Below are positions 1-8,517 of a stretch of 64,000 nucleotides of DNA, one piece after another. The notes below the pieces were generated by a model, which saw only the letters and a list, made by a program, of their open reading frames with translations, did not search any database and had not been told where the DNA came from. The position numbers were made by a program, and so were the translations under genes. Position 1 is the stretch's first letter. Each line of letters opens with the position of its first letter. Origin of the DNA: Alphaproteobacteria bacterium (lineage in GTDB: Bacteria; Pseudomonadota; Alphaproteobacteria; Rickettsiales; JABSSG01); assembly GCA_030426905.1 (NCBI GenBank), contig JAUHXQ010000001.1, positions 186,001-250,000 on the forward strand, in the 5' to 3' direction.

Positions 1-1088
1 AGGTAACTTGGATTTCAGAAGAAAGTTATTTTTTTAAGCTTTCTAAATGGCAGGATAAGCTATTAGAATTTTATGACAAAAATCCTAATTTTGTAGTACC
101 TAAAAGCCGTTTTACGGAAATAAAAAAATTTGTTGCATCGGGTTTGCGTGACTTATCAATTTCGCGTACTAGTTTTGATTGGGGAATTCCTGTACCTGGT
201 GACAGTAAGCATGTAATGTATGTATGGCTTGATGCTCTATCTAATTATTTAACCGTTTTAGGATATCCAGATAACAAGCATGAATTATCTGAATTTTGGC
301 CTGCTATACACTTAGTAGGGAAGGATATTACTAAGTTTCACGCAATATATTGGCCAGCATTTCTAATGTCTTTAGGATTGGAAATGCCAAAGCAAATAGT
401 TAGTCATGGGTGGTGGTTAAATGAAGGAGAAAAGATATCTAAGTCTCTTGGTAATGTTATAGATCCTAGGGATTTAATAAGCCAATATGGACTTGACCAA
501 ACAAGGTATTACTTATTAAGAGATATTTCATTTGGTAACGACGGTAATTTTACTTACCAATCCTTTGTAAGTCGTGCTAATAGTGAATTAGCTAATAAGT
601 TGGGGAACTTGGTGCAACGTAGTTTGTCGATGGTTTATAAAAATTGTGACGGTAATGTTCCTTTATTTCTTAAGCAACAACTGGAACATTTATATGCTGA
701 AGAAGATATTTTGCAAAATGCTATGAAATTATTGGGTAAAATAAAAGTGTTATTCAAAAATTATGAGTTTAATAAAGTACTCGAAGTAATTTTTGATTTT
801 ATCGATTCAATTAATGCGTATATTGCTAAACATGCTCCTTGGGAGTTGTATAAAAAAGATTTTCAGAAAATGCAAAAAATTTTATTTGTATCTCTAGAAG
901 CTATCAGATATGCATTATTGCTATTAATTCCATTTATTCCTGATTCAGCACATAAGCTTTTAGATCAGATAGGAGTTCCCACTAATTATAGAAATTTCAA
1001 TTGTTTATCAAAGGAATTTGCTTTAAAATCACAAAAAAAAATAGAAAAGCCTGTCGCTGTTTTCCAAAAAATAGAATTAGAGGTATAG
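1..1088 (+). CDS. metG: Methionyl-tRNA synthetase, 3' part (5' end outside window)
   Basis: Class I aminoacyl-tRNA synthetase that charges tRNA-Met in the cytoplasm. The reading frame is open from base 3 onward and encodes a typical MetRS stretch before the first internal ATG, so the gene begins upstream of the window. The class I signature KISKS lies at about 432-446 (EKISKSLGNVIDP), preceded by the HGWW stretch usual for MetRS; the HIGH motif is outside the window. The C-terminus ends soon after the anticodon-binding helical domain, so no fused tRNA-binding EMAP-type domain is present. The stop is followed one base later by tatD, suggesting cotranscription with the folate block. Confidence 0.95.
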   Translation, partial: VTWISEESYFFKLSKWQDKLLEFYDKNPNFVVPKSRFTEIKKFVASGLRDLSISRTSFDWGIPVPGDSKHVMYVWLDALSNYLTVLGYPDNKHELSEFWPAIHLVGKDITKFHAIYWPAFLMSLGLEMPKQIVSHGWWLNEGEKISKSLGNVIDPRDLISQYGLDQTRYYLLRDISFGNDGNFTYQSFVSRANSELANKLGNLVQRSLSMVYKNCDGNVPLFLKQQLEHLYAEEDILQNAMKLLGKIKVLFKNYEFNKVLEVIFDFIDSINAYIAKHAPWELYKKDFQKMQKILFVSLEAIRYALLLLIPFIPDSAHKLLDQIGVPTNYRNFNCLSKEFALKSQKKIEKPVAVFQKIELEV

Positions 1089-1089
1089 C

Positions 1090-1878
1090 ATGTTTATAGT
1101 AGATTCCCACTGTCATCTTAATTTTAATTCCTTACAGGCACAGTTGCCAGAAATTATAAAGCATGCTGATGTAGAAAATGTTAAGTTAATGCAAACTATT
1201 TGTACAAAAATTTCTGAGTTTAGTGTTATTCAAGATATTGTAGAAAAAAACCATAATGTGTTTTGTTCTATTGGAGTGCATCCCAATGAGGTTGAAAACG
1301 AAGGAATTGTGGATACTGAAACTTTAAAAAATTTTACAAAACATCCAAAAGTTATCGGAATAGGTGAGACAGGCCTTGATTACTATCGAGAAAATTTTCA
1401 GCGTCAGTTACAGCATGATTCTTTTATCAATCATATAAATGTTTCACGTGAAACATCTCTACCAATTATTATTCATAATAGAAGCTCTGATAACGATATG
1501 ATAAAAATTCTAAATAATGAAATGCTAAAAGGATCTTTTAAGGGATTAATACATAGTTTTAGTTCTTCAAAAGAATTGGCTTATAAAGCGCTTGATTTAG
1601 GTTTGTACATTTCTATTTCTGGCATTATAACATTTAAAAATGCACAAAATCTTAGAGATATTGTAAAAAATTTACCTCTAGATAAGCTATTAGTAGAAAC
1701 AGATTCTCCCTATTTGGCTCCAGAACCTATGCGTGGGAAAACAAATGAACCTGCATTTACAATATATGTTGTGAGATGTTTAGCAGAGTTATTTAATAAA
1801 AAAATAGAGGAAATAGCAAGAACTACTACACTAAATTTCTTTAGTTTGTTTGATAAAGCTTCTGTATATCATGAATAA
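1090..1878 (+). CDS. tatD: TatD family metal-dependent hydrolase (putative DNase)
   Basis: TatD-type TIM-barrel metallohydrolase; family members are 3'-5' DNases or RNases. Metal-site motifs are intact: DSHCHL with H7 and H9, GETGLDYYRE with E93, HNRSS with H129, H155 in GLIHSFS, and D205 in ETDSPYLAPEP. Length (262 residues) is normal. It starts one base after metG, an arrangement common in bacteria (metG-tatD), and its last 8 bases overlap the start of folK, so translation is probably coupled. Exact substrate is unknown. Confidence 0.94.
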   Translation: MFIVDSHCHLNFNSLQAQLPEIIKHADVENVKLMQTICTKISEFSVIQDIVEKNHNVFCSIGVHPNEVENEGIVDTETLKNFTKHPKVIGIGETGLDYYRENFQRQLQHDSFINHINVSRETSLPIIIHNRSSDNDMIKILNNEMLKGSFKGLIHSFSSSKELAYKALDLGLYISISGIITFKNAQNLRDIVKNLPLDKLLVETDSPYLAPEPMRGKTNEPAFTIYVVRCLAELFNKKIEEIARTTTLNFFSLFDKASVYHE

Positions 1879-2389
1879 GATTGCTTTAGGATTAGGATCA
1901 AATTTAAAAAATAAACGGAAAAATATAGAAAAAGCTATAAATATAATTTTATCAAATAATATTCTTTGTAACGTCAAAACTTCCTCTTTACTTTACAATA
2001 AGGCGTTGCTACCGAAAAATGCTCCTAGAGAGTGGGATAAAGATTTTATAAATTGTGTCATAGTTGGTGATACTATCTTTTCTTTGCATGATTTATTTGA
2101 AGAAGTGAAATTCATAGAACAAGTTTTAGGGAGACAAAATGGACCAATGTGGGCTCCTAGAATAATCGATATAGATATATTATTATATTCTGATTTACAT
2201 TTTAGCAGTGCGGATCTTACGGTTCCACACTTGGAACTACTAAAAAGAAAGTTTGTGATTAGCTTACTAACTGAAATTGCCCCAGATTGGAAATATCCTT
2301 CTCAAGGAGTATTTTATCAAAAATCTCTATCATATATAGAAAAAATGATATTTAATAATGAAAGCACCAAAAATAGCAGCAATACTTAA
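1871..2389 (+). CDS. folK: 2-amino-4-hydroxy-6-hydroxymethyldihydropteridine pyrophosphokinase (HPPK)
   Basis: Transfers pyrophosphate from ATP to 6-hydroxymethyl-dihydropterin, the step before dihydropteroate synthase in folate synthesis. It opens with the GLGSNL motif and contains the metal-binding Asp pair in RIIDIDILLY followed by LTVPH. The usual WGPR of the catalytic loop reads WAPR here. An ATG at 1850 is also in frame, but homology begins at the ATG at 1871 (MNKIALGLGSN), which overlaps tatD by 8 bases. The 3' end overlaps folP by 32 bases in another frame. Rickettsia typically have a fused folKP; here the two enzymes are separate overlapping genes. Confidence 0.92.
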   Translation: MNKIALGLGSNLKNKRKNIEKAINIILSNNILCNVKTSSLLYNKALLPKNAPREWDKDFINCVIVGDTIFSLHDLFEEVKFIEQVLGRQNGPMWAPRIIDIDILLYSDLHFSSADLTVPHLELLKRKFVISLLTEIAPDWKYPSQGVFYQKSLSYIEKMIFNNESTKNSSNT

Positions 2390-3155
2390 CGTCACGCCTG
2401 ATTCTTTTTCTGATGGAGGAAAGCATTTATCATACCATAAAGCTCTAGAGGCTGTACACGAAATGGTAAAATATAATGTTGATGTAATTGATATAGGGGC
2501 AGAGTCTACTAGGCCTAATGCTACAGTTATTTCTGTACGAGAAGAAATAAATAGATTAACTAGAATTATACCAGCTGTTTATAATTTAGTGAAAGATAAA
2601 AATATTAAAATAAGCTTAGATAGTCGTAATTATGAAACAATAAAAAATTTTATTAATTACATCGATATAATTAATGATGTTACTGGATTAGAAAATTATA
2701 AAATACAAGAATTAGTATTAGATAATAATAAGCAAGCTATAGTGATGCATAGTTTATCTATTCCTGTTAAGAAGTGTCATTTTTTAGCGCCAAATATCAA
2801 CGTTATAGAGTACATGAACACTTGGTTGAAAAATAAAATAGTAAAATTAAAAATTTTTGGATTCCAGGGAAAAAACTTAATTTTTGATCCAGGAATAGGC
2901 TTTGGACTAAATGCTCAACAATCTATTATAATAGTCAAAAATATAGAAAAGCTTTATCATAGTAAAATAAAAATTATGCTTGGTTATTCTCGTAAATCAT
3001 TTTTGGCCCAATTTGGTGAGTCTGAAGCAAAAAATAGAGATGTAGAGACTAATGCGCTAACAATGTACCTTGCTCAGAAAAAAGTTGACTATATTAGAGT
3101 ACATAACTTTAAAGATACTTCCAAAGTATTAAAATTGGCAAAAACTTTATGGTGA
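2358..3155 (+). CDS. folP: Dihydropteroate synthase
   Basis: Condenses the pterin pyrophosphate made by FolK with p-aminobenzoate to give dihydropteroate; this is the sulfonamide target. The two DHPS signatures are clear: NVTPDSFSDGG at residues 11-21 and DIGAESTRP at about 45-53, with IFDPGIGFG for the pterin site later and a C-terminal YIRVHN. Length of 265 is normal for an unfused enzyme. The ATG lies inside the end of folK (32-base overlap). folC follows after 4 bases. The gene appears intact, without frameshifts. Confidence 0.94.
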   Translation: MKAPKIAAILNVTPDSFSDGGKHLSYHKALEAVHEMVKYNVDVIDIGAESTRPNATVISVREEINRLTRIIPAVYNLVKDKNIKISLDSRNYETIKNFINYIDIINDVTGLENYKIQELVLDNNKQAIVMHSLSIPVKKCHFLAPNINVIEYMNTWLKNKIVKLKIFGFQGKNLIFDPGIGFGLNAQQSIIIVKNIEKLYHSKIKIMLGYSRKSFLAQFGESEAKNRDVETNALTMYLAQKKVDYIRVHNFKDTSKVLKLAKTLW

Positions 3156-3159
3156 TTTT

Positions 3160-4470
3160 ATGGTGTTTTTACCTCATTGGCCTCCTGTAAAGGAGAGTAG
3201 ATCAATAAAATATGATTTATCAAGGATTGAACTTTTACTGAATATTCTTGATAATCCACAGTTACGTATTCCACCTGTTATTCATGTTGCTGGGACAAAT
3301 GGTAAGGGATCAACTATTGCTTTTATAAGATCAATTTTAGAATGTTGTGGTTTGAAAACACATGTTTTTACTTCTCCTCATCTAAAAAGATTTAACGAAA
3401 GGATTGTATTAGCTGGATCAGAGATCACAGATGATTATCTCTATACTCTTGTTGAAGAATGTAGAATTGCATCAGAAAAACATAGTCTAGAGCCTTCCTT
3501 TTTCGAAGTGGCTACTACTGTTGCTTTTTTAGCTTTTTCAAGGATCAATGCTGACTTTACATTACTTGAGGTAGGTATAGGTGGTAGATTAGATGCAACG
3601 AATGTTATTAAAAACCCAATTATGTCTGTTATTACACCTATATCATATGATCATATGGATATTTTAGGTAATAGTTTAGAAGAAATTGCTCTTGAAAAAT
3701 CAGGAATAATAAAGTCTCATGTTCCTTGTGTAGTTAGCCTACAAACTCCAGAAGTACATGACGTTATAGAGTGTACAGCTAAAACTAAACAAGTAAAGCT
3801 TATTAGATTTGAATATGATTTTGGAGTGAGCATTGTTAATGATTTGTTGCATTACAAATCTGATACTTTAAATATTGTTACTCCGCGTCCTTCTTTATTA
3901 GGATATCATCAATATATTAATGCTGCTACAGCTATAGCTGTAGTAAATAATTTATACAATATTAAAGTTCTTAAAATTCTTGATTCTTGTCATATAAAGC
4001 AGGGTATTACAAATACTAAATGGGAAGGCAGATTACAATGTGTAAGCAAAGGAAAAATAAATCAATTATTACCAAAAAACTGGGAGTTATTAGTGGATTC
4101 TGCGCATAATAACGCTGGGGCACAGGCTATAGCTAGTTGGTTAAGAGACCAAGAAAAAGTAAAAACTTATTGCATTGTTGGAATGACTAAAAATAGAAAT
4201 ATATATGAGTTTGCAAAAAAATTTGAATTTTTAGTAAGTGAAGTAATATGTGTATCTATAGATAGCGAACCTTTTAATTATCAAGCTCTAGAAATGTTAC
4301 AGATATTGAAACAAACAAAGCTTAGCTTTACTGTTTCTATGTGTAATAAGGTTGACGATGCTATACGATATATCTTGAATAAGGAGATAAATTTGAATGA
4401 AAAAATAAGGATATTAATTACTGGTTCTATTTTTTTAGTATCAGATTTTATTCTTTGTAATCAAAATTGA
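3160..4470 (+). CDS. folC: Folylpolyglutamate synthase / dihydrofolate synthase
   Basis: Mur-ligase-fold ATP-dependent enzyme that adds glutamate to dihydropteroate and lengthens the polyglutamate tail of folates. The P-loop GTNGKGS is at residues 45-51, followed by TSPHLKRFNERI, the Mg/ATP region LLEVGIGGRLDATN and the C-terminal domain VDSAHNNAGAQA. At 436 residues it is the usual length. It is the last gene of the metG-tatD-folK-folP-folC run and ends only 8 bases from the oppositely oriented kinase gene. folA, folB and folE are not in this window. Confidence 0.94.
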   Translation: MVFLPHWPPVKESRSIKYDLSRIELLLNILDNPQLRIPPVIHVAGTNGKGSTIAFIRSILECCGLKTHVFTSPHLKRFNERIVLAGSEITDDYLYTLVEECRIASEKHSLEPSFFEVATTVAFLAFSRINADFTLLEVGIGGRLDATNVIKNPIMSVITPISYDHMDILGNSLEEIALEKSGIIKSHVPCVVSLQTPEVHDVIECTAKTKQVKLIRFEYDFGVSIVNDLLHYKSDTLNIVTPRPSLLGYHQYINAATAIAVVNNLYNIKVLKILDSCHIKQGITNTKWEGRLQCVSKGKINQLLPKNWELLVDSAHNNAGAQAIASWLRDQEKVKTYCIVGMTKNRNIYEFAKKFEFLVSEVICVSIDSEPFNYQALEMLQILKQTKLSFTVSMCNKVDDAIRYILNKEINLNEKIRILITGSIFLVSDFILCNQN

Positions 4471-4478
4471 GAAACAAT

Positions 4479-5627
4479 CTATAATTGCTCTTCAAGTGAT
4501 ATTATTGCAGCTATACCATTAATTAACTGTTGAACTAGCTCTGTTTCAGTAAATCCTATTCTTATGCTATTAGAAATATCAAAAATATAGCCAGATACTA
4601 AGCTAGATTCACCATAAAAGCCACGTAAATCAAGCTTTTTTTCTCTACATATACCATAAAGTAAATCTTTATTTTGTATTAGTTTATTCAATTTAATTTT
4701 TATACTTACGCGCAATCCTGTGCCTAAATTTGATGGGCAAGAGGTGATAAAACCTAAATTAGAACTATGCATAATTTTGTTCCCTACACATTCAATTTTA
4801 TCTCTAGTCATCTCATCTAACATTATAAAATTTTTAAATACTGATTCTATATCAGCATTGTTTTTCATGGATATAATGGTAAGATGATCTTCTTCATTGC
4901 ACCAACACACACATTCTTTATTTTTGCTTATAAAGATACCTCGTGCTTCAGGCCATTCTCTAGCAGAGCCGGAATTAAATATTGAAGAAAATCGACCAGG
5001 AATTTGGAATAATAATCCTGCATTTCTTAATTCATTTTGTTCTTCAACTGAAATATCTTTAATACTACGGTACGAACCTCCTAGTTTTTTAGATAATTTA
5101 TTAAATATACCTATTAGATGGTTTTCTAGCTCTTTTCTTTCTTCTCTATGTAAGCCAGGTGGTAGAGCAAATCCAGAAATATTTCTTACAGCTCTTATTC
5201 TTGTAGATTGAATGTATTTATTATAATCAAATCGTTTTAGAGGAGAAATATCTATTTTTTTAGGATTAACTTCACTTACGTGATTATGTAAACTGGGATC
5301 AAACTGATGTCGTGCTCTAATAACTAAAGTCATTATATCTTTAAATAATGTGTAGGATTCTTTATCTCCTGCGCTAATTCCTATTTTAATTTCTGGGCAT
5401 TCTACTCCTGATTGTATAGCATTAGAAAAGCTATAGTTATTAGAAGTTTTTTTGTGGATTAGGTGATTGAAAATTTTCTCAGTTAGTAAATTAGATAACA
5501 AACTATTATGCTGGCGGGAAAATCTAGGATATTCAAGATAAGTAAAATATTTAAAGTTATCAGTATCTTTTGAGTCTCCTAATGATATCCCCCCAGCTTT
5601 AGATTCTAAAATAGATTGTCCTATCAT
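4479..5627 (-). CDS. ATP:guanido phosphotransferase (arginine/creatine kinase-like phosphagen kinase)
   Basis: Full-length phosphagen kinase, the family that reversibly moves phosphate between ATP and arginine, creatine or a related guanidino compound. Both domains are present. The N-terminal domain (about 30-115) has YPRFSRQHNSLLSNLLTE, KKTS and AIQSGVECP...AGDKESYTLFKD. The catalytic domain has STRIRAVRNISGF (141-153), REWPEARGI (223-231), NEEDH (244-248) and the signature CPSNLGTG with the reactive Cys at 297. E246 and E340 (in FYGESS) match the two catalytic glutamates of arginine kinase; creatine kinases have Val at the second place. The guanidino-specificity loop has the short arginine-kinase length but reads IKIGIS where arginine kinases have SGVGIY, so the substrate is uncertain. 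It is not McsB, which lacks this N-terminal domain. Bacterial members are rare. Start ATG at 5627, only weak SD. Confidence 0.93.
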   Translation of the reverse strand: MIGQSILESKAGGISLGDSKDTDNFKYFTYLEYPRFSRQHNSLLSNLLTEKIFNHLIHKKTSNNYSFSNAIQSGVECPEIKIGISAGDKESYTLFKDIMTLVIRARHQFDPSLHNHVSEVNPKKIDISPLKRFDYNKYIQSTRIRAVRNISGFALPPGLHREERKELENHLIGIFNKLSKKLGGSYRSIKDISVEEQNELRNAGLLFQIPGRFSSIFNSGSAREWPEARGIFISKNKECVCWCNEEDHLTIISMKNNADIESVFKNFIMLDEMTRDKIECVGNKIMHSSNLGFITSCPSNLGTGLRVSIKIKLNKLIQNKDLLYGICREKKLDLRGFYGESSLVSGYIFDISNSIRIGFTETELVQQLINGIAAIISLEEQL

Positions 5628-5652
5628 AATAGTTAGCCTTTGTCTGAATGTA

Positions 5653-5674
5653 GTATCAAAATTAATTTTGATAC
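5653..5674. repeat. 22-base perfect palindrome between recJ and the phosphagen kinase
   Basis: The arms GTATCAAAAT and ATTTTGATAC flank a central TA, giving a perfect 22-base palindrome in the 62-base gap. On the minus strand a TTGACT (5693-5688), overlapping the recJ stop, lies 17 bases before CAAAAT (5670-5665), a possible -35/-10 pair whose -10 falls inside the palindrome. That arrangement fits an operator for the kinase gene. A recJ transcription terminator is the alternative, but no T-run follows the hairpin. The palindrome is certain; its function is inference. Confidence 0.6.
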
Positions 5675-5689
5675 TTGTATAAGACTAAG

Positions 5690-7468
5690 TCAATTGTTAA
5701 GAAAAATATCGCTGATTATTACTTGTGGATTTTCTTTATTTTGCCAATAATTGATGTTTAGGGTGACCAAGAGATTTAGATTATACTTTTTTGCTAGTAA
5801 TATTTCTCCTAAAATATTGTGTGCAGCACGAAATGCTATAGCTTGAATAGTTATATTAGTTCTTTTTCCTATCTCAGTGATAATACAACTAATGTGCCCT
5901 CCTTTAACAATATTTGAATGTATGACTGAAACATTATTTAACATAAATCGGGGTTGTATATTATTACTACCAAAAGGACCTAATTTATTGATTTCTTTGA
6001 TAAACTCAACGTTTAAAGAAGAAATTGATAGATGAGAGTCAAAATAATACATTCTATGTTGCAAAATAAGATTGTATTTCTCTTGGAATGACTTAATAAA
6101 AAAATTATTTAGGTCTTTTAATTTATCTTTCATAACGGTAAAGCCTGCTGCCATAGCATGTCCTCCTCCTTCCAGTACTAAGCCAGCTGTTTTTGCTTCT
6201 ATTAGAGTACTGCCAAAATCGATACCCTCTATTGAACGGCACGAAGCTTTACCTAAATTATTATCATCAAAAGAGATAACGGCAATTGGTTTGTTAAAAA
6301 TTTCTTTAAGTTTACCAGCAACAATACCTATTACACCTTGATGCCAATTGTTATTTCCGATACATATTATTGGAGAGCTAGCATTAACGTTTTGTGCTTC
6401 GCTCATTGCATCCTCAAAAATTTGCATCTCTATTGCTTTACGCTCTTCATTATATGAGTCTAACTTTTTAGCTATGGCTAAAGCCTCTTCATGATCATTA
6501 GTAGACAAAAGCTGAGAACCTAAATTTGATTGACCAATTCTACCTCCAGCATTAATTCTTGGCCCGATAATAAAACCAAGATGGTATGCAGAAATAAGAG
6601 AATTTTTTTGAGAAATATCTAGTAAAGCTTTAATGCCAGGGTTAGTATGTGTTCTCATTATTTTAAGCCCTTGATTAACTAGAGCTCGGTTAATGCCTCT
6701 TAGTGGTACCATATCGCAAATGGTGCCTAATGCTACTAAGTCTAGCAATGATAGTAAGTCAAAGCTATCTTGTGTACATAGGCCTTCTTTCGTTAATGAT
6801 TGATATAATCTAATAACAAATATAAATGAAACTCCTACTGCTGCTAAATCGTTGTAACCAGAACTATCATCACTTCTATTAGGATTTACAACAGCATTAG
6901 CATCTGGTAGTTTTTTACATATATGATGGTCGATTACTACAATTTTTAAACCTAATTTTTTGCTTTCTTTTATTACTTCGTAGTCACTACTTCCACAGTC
7001 AACAGTAATAATTAGTTGGGAACCTTTATTATAAAGGTCTGTTAAAGTATTAGTACTAAGTCCATATCCTTCTGTAATACGGTCTGGTATATAAATATCT
7101 GCATTGTATTTTAAAGTAGATGCTAAAAATTTTTTGATAAGAGCTGAAGAAGTTGCACCATCTACATCATAATCACCAAAAATTGTTATTTTTTCCTTAT
7201 TTTTTATTGAGTTGATGACTAAATTTGCAGCTGTATCAAGATCTTTTATTAGTGAGATATTACTTAGAAAATACTTTATTTTAGGATCCAAATAATGTAT
7301 TAGTTCTTGATCGCTGATTTTTTTCCGTGAAAGAATTTCAGCAACTTCAAAAGGAATTTCAAGTTTTTGCTTGATTATATTTGCTGAAGAATAATCAGAA
7401 TTTGCTTTTTTCCACTTTTGTTTTTTTACTGATACATAAGTAGTAGTATCACTTTTTTCTAAGTGCAT
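5690..7468 (-). CDS. recJ: Single-stranded-DNA-specific exonuclease RecJ
   Basis: 5'-3' single-strand DNA exonuclease of the DHH family, acting in recombination and mismatch or base-excision repair. Motifs: IFGDYDVDGATSSAL (residues 96-110), VIDHH at 178-182, AVVNPNRSD, GPRINAGGRIG and the DHHA1 motif GGGHAMAAGF, followed by the C-terminal OB-type domain. At 592 residues it is a normal length. It starts 18 bases after glpX and probably shares its transcript. The stop TGA overlaps a possible -35 of the downstream phosphagen kinase. Confidence 0.95.
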   Translation of the reverse strand: MHLEKSDTTTYVSVKKQKWKKANSDYSSANIIKQKLEIPFEVAEILSRKKISDQELIHYLDPKIKYFLSNISLIKDLDTAANLVINSIKNKEKITIFGDYDVDGATSSALIKKFLASTLKYNADIYIPDRITEGYGLSTNTLTDLYNKGSQLIITVDCGSSDYEVIKESKKLGLKIVVIDHHICKKLPDANAVVNPNRSDDSSGYNDLAAVGVSFIFVIRLYQSLTKEGLCTQDSFDLLSLLDLVALGTICDMVPLRGINRALVNQGLKIMRTHTNPGIKALLDISQKNSLISAYHLGFIIGPRINAGGRIGQSNLGSQLLSTNDHEEALAIAKKLDSYNEERKAIEMQIFEDAMSEAQNVNASSPIICIGNNNWHQGVIGIVAGKLKEIFNKPIAVISFDDNNLGKASCRSIEGIDFGSTLIEAKTAGLVLEGGGHAMAAGFTVMKDKLKDLNNFFIKSFQEKYNLILQHRMYYFDSHLSISSLNVEFIKEINKLGPFGSNNIQPRFMLNNVSVIHSNIVKGGHISCIITEIGKRTNITIQAIAFRAAHNILGEILLAKKYNLNLLVTLNINYWQNKENPQVIISDIFLNN

Positions 7469-7486
7469 TTTATTAAATTCAGGCAG

Positions 7487-8473
7487 CTATAAGTTTTGCA
7501 GATGTTCAGTATCGATATAACGTACTGTTTTATGTCTCGAGCTCATAGCAATAGAATTTGTAAAAATATTGCCATTAGCTGAAAAGCTTACACCTTTTAA
7601 AACCGCACCAGAGGTTACCCCTGTTGCAGCAAACATTACATTATCACCTTTTGCCATATCTGTTACAGTGTATTTATAATTTATATCTTCTATTCCCATG
7701 CTTCTTGCTCTCTCTTTTTCTTTGTCAGTTCTAAAAATTAGTCTACCCATCATTTGTCCACCAATAGTAGAAAGAGCAGCTGCAGCAAGCACACCTTCAG
7801 GTGCGCCACCTATGCCTATATACATGTCAGCAGGAATACTTTTATGCACAGTTGCAATTACTGCTGCAATATCACCATCTTTTATTAATCTAATTCTAAC
7901 ACCTGTTTCACGTAATTTTGCAATTAGTTCTTGGTGTCTAGGACGATCCAAAACTATAACATTTAAATCACTAATTTGGCATTTTTTTATTTTTGCTAAA
8001 TTTATCAAATTTTGCTTAGGAGAGTTGTCTAAGTCTATAATTTGTTCTTTATGTGATATGCCAATGGCTATTTTTTCCATATATACATCAGGTGCATTAA
8101 GTAATCCTTTCCCTTCAGACATTGCAATTACAGACATTGAATTAGGTTCGCCTGTTGCACAAATTGTAGTGCCTTCAAGAGGATCTAGAGCAATATCAAT
8201 TTTAGGCCCGTAGCCAGTACCAACTTTTTCGCCTACATAAAGCATCGGTGCATTATCTCTTTCCCCTTCTCCAATAACTATTGTTCCATCTATGTTCATT
8301 TTATGGAGGGCTGCGCGCATGGCAGTTACTGCTGCTTGATCTGCAGCATGATCATTACCTCTGCCTATAAAGTTGTATGTAGCAATAGCAGCTGCTTCTG
8401 TAACTCTTACAGCTTCTATAGCTAAATTATTTCCGATATTATCAAGAGCCTGCGCTTCTTTTTCAAGAACCAT
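7487..8473 (-). CDS. glpX: Class II fructose-1,6-bisphosphatase
   Basis: Hydrolyses fructose-1,6-bisphosphate to fructose-6-phosphate, the committed gluconeogenic step. GlpX signatures are intact: GEGERDNAPMLYVGE, IDIALDPLEGTT with the metal-binding acidic residues, GGAPEGVLAAAA and TDMAKGD. Length (328) is standard. Its presence indicates that hexose phosphates are made from smaller carbon compounds, probably to feed cell-wall and LPS sugars; that link is inference. It lies between a lipoprotein gene (44-base gap) and recJ (18-base gap), all on the minus strand. Confidence 0.95.
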   Translation of the reverse strand: MVLEKEAQALDNIGNNLAIEAVRVTEAAAIATYNFIGRGNDHAADQAAVTAMRAALHKMNIDGTIVIGEGERDNAPMLYVGEKVGTGYGPKIDIALDPLEGTTICATGEPNSMSVIAMSEGKGLLNAPDVYMEKIAIGISHKEQIIDLDNSPKQNLINLAKIKKCQISDLNVIVLDRPRHQELIAKLRETGVRIRLIKDGDIAAVIATVHKSIPADMYIGIGGAPEGVLAAAALSTIGGQMMGRLIFRTDKEKERARSMGIEDINYKYTVTDMAKGDNVMFAATGVTSGAVLKGVSFSANGNIFTNSIAMSSRHKTVRYIDTEHLQNL

Positions 8474-8517
8474 GATTTCTTACCTAGTCTGTTACTTATT
8501 AAGTTATTATATGATTT

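Noticed and set aside
2358-2389. folK-folP overlap as a frameshifted fusion
   Set aside because: Each gene has its own plausible start and stop with normal protein ends, so a natural overlap explains it better than a sequencing error.
4479-5627. Possible protein-arginine kinase McsB
   Set aside because: The protein has the complete N-terminal phosphagen-kinase domain (AIQSGVECP, AGDKESY), which McsB lacks, and no mcsA, ctsR or clpC gene adjoins it.
5653-5674. Palindrome as a copy of a mobile repeat family
   Set aside because: No second copy was found in this window, and no target duplication flanks it.
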